From: Vulcanimicrobiota bacterium
Lineage (GTDB): Bacteria; Vulcanimicrobiota; Vulcanimicrobiia; Vulcanimicrobiales; Vulcanimicrobiaceae
Assembly: GCA_019247395.1 (NCBI GenBank)
Contig: JAFAOZ010000040.1
Coordinates: forward strand, 1-16,097
Length of the DNA: 16,097 nucleotides
Direction: 5' to 3'
In this document: positions 15,852-16,097 of the stretch, piece by piece
Layout: each line of letters opens with the position of its first letter
Numbering within the stretch: the stretch's first letter is position 1
The notes under the pieces: generated by a model
Databases searched by the model: none
What the model was told of the DNA's origin: nothing
Seen by the model: the letters and a program-made list of their open reading frames with translations, nothing else
Made by a program: the position numbers and the translations under genes

Positions 15852-16097
15852 CTAGAGCGCGCGCTGTCCGACAACCCGGCCAGCCGGGTCTCCGGTACCC
15901 GTCGTGTTCCTCCACCATACGCCGTTGAAGCTGTTGTTGTCGCCATTGAACCAGAACGAGAAAATGCCCGCGGTTCCGCCCATGTTGAAAGTCGCTCGCA
16001 CCTTGCGCGGATCTGAAGGCGTCACTTTTCCATTGAGCGTCACGCCGCCCGAGAGGCAAACGACGGAGGGACCGGACTGTTTGCAGACCATCTTGCC
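15852..16097 (-). CDS. C-terminal part of an unidentified protein (runs off the window)
   Basis: Eighty-one codons are visible, open to the right edge and ending with TAG at 15854-15852; the N-terminus is outside, and the Met at 16091 is probably internal. The sequence looks beta-rich, with alternating hydrophobic residues and glycine/asparagine turns (ATFNMGGTAGIFSFWFNGDN, then FNGVWWRNTTGTGD). Two cysteines (VCKQSGPSVVC) could form a disulfide, suggesting an exported protein. I do not recognise the family. The stop is in the same frame as the downstream DUF4239 gene, 48 bases before its first ATG. Confidence 0.6.
   Translation of the reverse strand, partial: GKMVCKQSGPSVVCLSGGVTLNGKVTPSDPRKVRATFNMGGTAGIFSFWFNGDNNSFNGVWWRNTTGTGDPAGRVVGQRAL

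Noticed and set aside
15048..16097. A single fused protein interrupted by the in-frame TAG at 15852-15854
   Set aside because: The upstream piece is beta-rich and exported-looking and the downstream piece is a complete DUF4239 domain of normal length. Two genes sharing a frame by chance is simpler; kept only as an alternative in the start-codon finding.

Overview
The window is an ordinary-looking, gene-dense bacterial chromosome segment with high GC content. About 95% is coding, there is no gap over 80 bases without a gene, and 4-bp ATGA/GTGA stop/start overlaps and GTG starts are frequent. It carries housekeeping genes (hrcA with a CIRCE operator, acs, tdh-kbl, a dinG-type helicase, an initiator tRNA). 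I see no insertion sequences, phage genes or CRISPR. The lineage cannot be fixed from the sequence. An uncultured high-GC phylum such as Eremiobacterota/Vulcanimicrobiota, or a relative of Actinomycetota, would fit, but that is a guess.

Layout. Bases 1-991 (minus strand) hold a TlpA/ResA-like thioredoxin gene followed by the N-terminal part of hrcA. The CIRCE operator lies inside the last codons of the thioredoxin gene. Bases 1020-2975 (plus) hold acetyl-CoA synthetase. Bases 2959-7244 (minus) form a tightly packed four-gene operon read adenosine deaminase-family, DtxR-family regulator, rhomboid protease, DinG-like Fe-S helicase. Bases 7305-7381 (plus) hold initiator tRNA-Met. A GC-rich hairpin separates it from the next convergent operon.

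Bases 7421-13074 (minus) hold seven genes that may form one or two transcripts. Threonine dehydrogenase (tdh), 2-amino-3-ketobutyrate CoA ligase (kbl) and a GH130 glycoside phosphorylase/hydrolase come first. After a 31-base gap with a small hairpin come an exported cupredoxin, an exported metallophosphoesterase, an ECF sigma factor and its membrane zinc-finger anti-sigma factor. Bases 13154-16097 hold four genes of poorly understood function: a DUF2254 membrane protein (plus), converging on a channel-like membrane protein and a DUF4239 bestrophin-like membrane protein (minus), and the C-terminal part of an unidentified protein.

How the genes may work together. Tdh and Kbl convert threonine to glycine and acetyl-CoA, and Acs makes acetyl-CoA from acetate, but they lie in separate transcription units. 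The sigma/anti-sigma pair with a periplasmic copper protein and a phosphoesterase looks like an envelope-stress or copper/redox signalling unit. The three membrane genes at the right end may concern ion transport or membrane integrity. The points most worth a second look are the CIRCE inside a coding region, the ECF/cupredoxin/phosphoesterase operon, the pore-loop-like membrane protein with a non-canonical filter, metal-ligand substitutions in Tdh and the DtxR-like regulator, and the unusual translation start of the DUF4239 gene.
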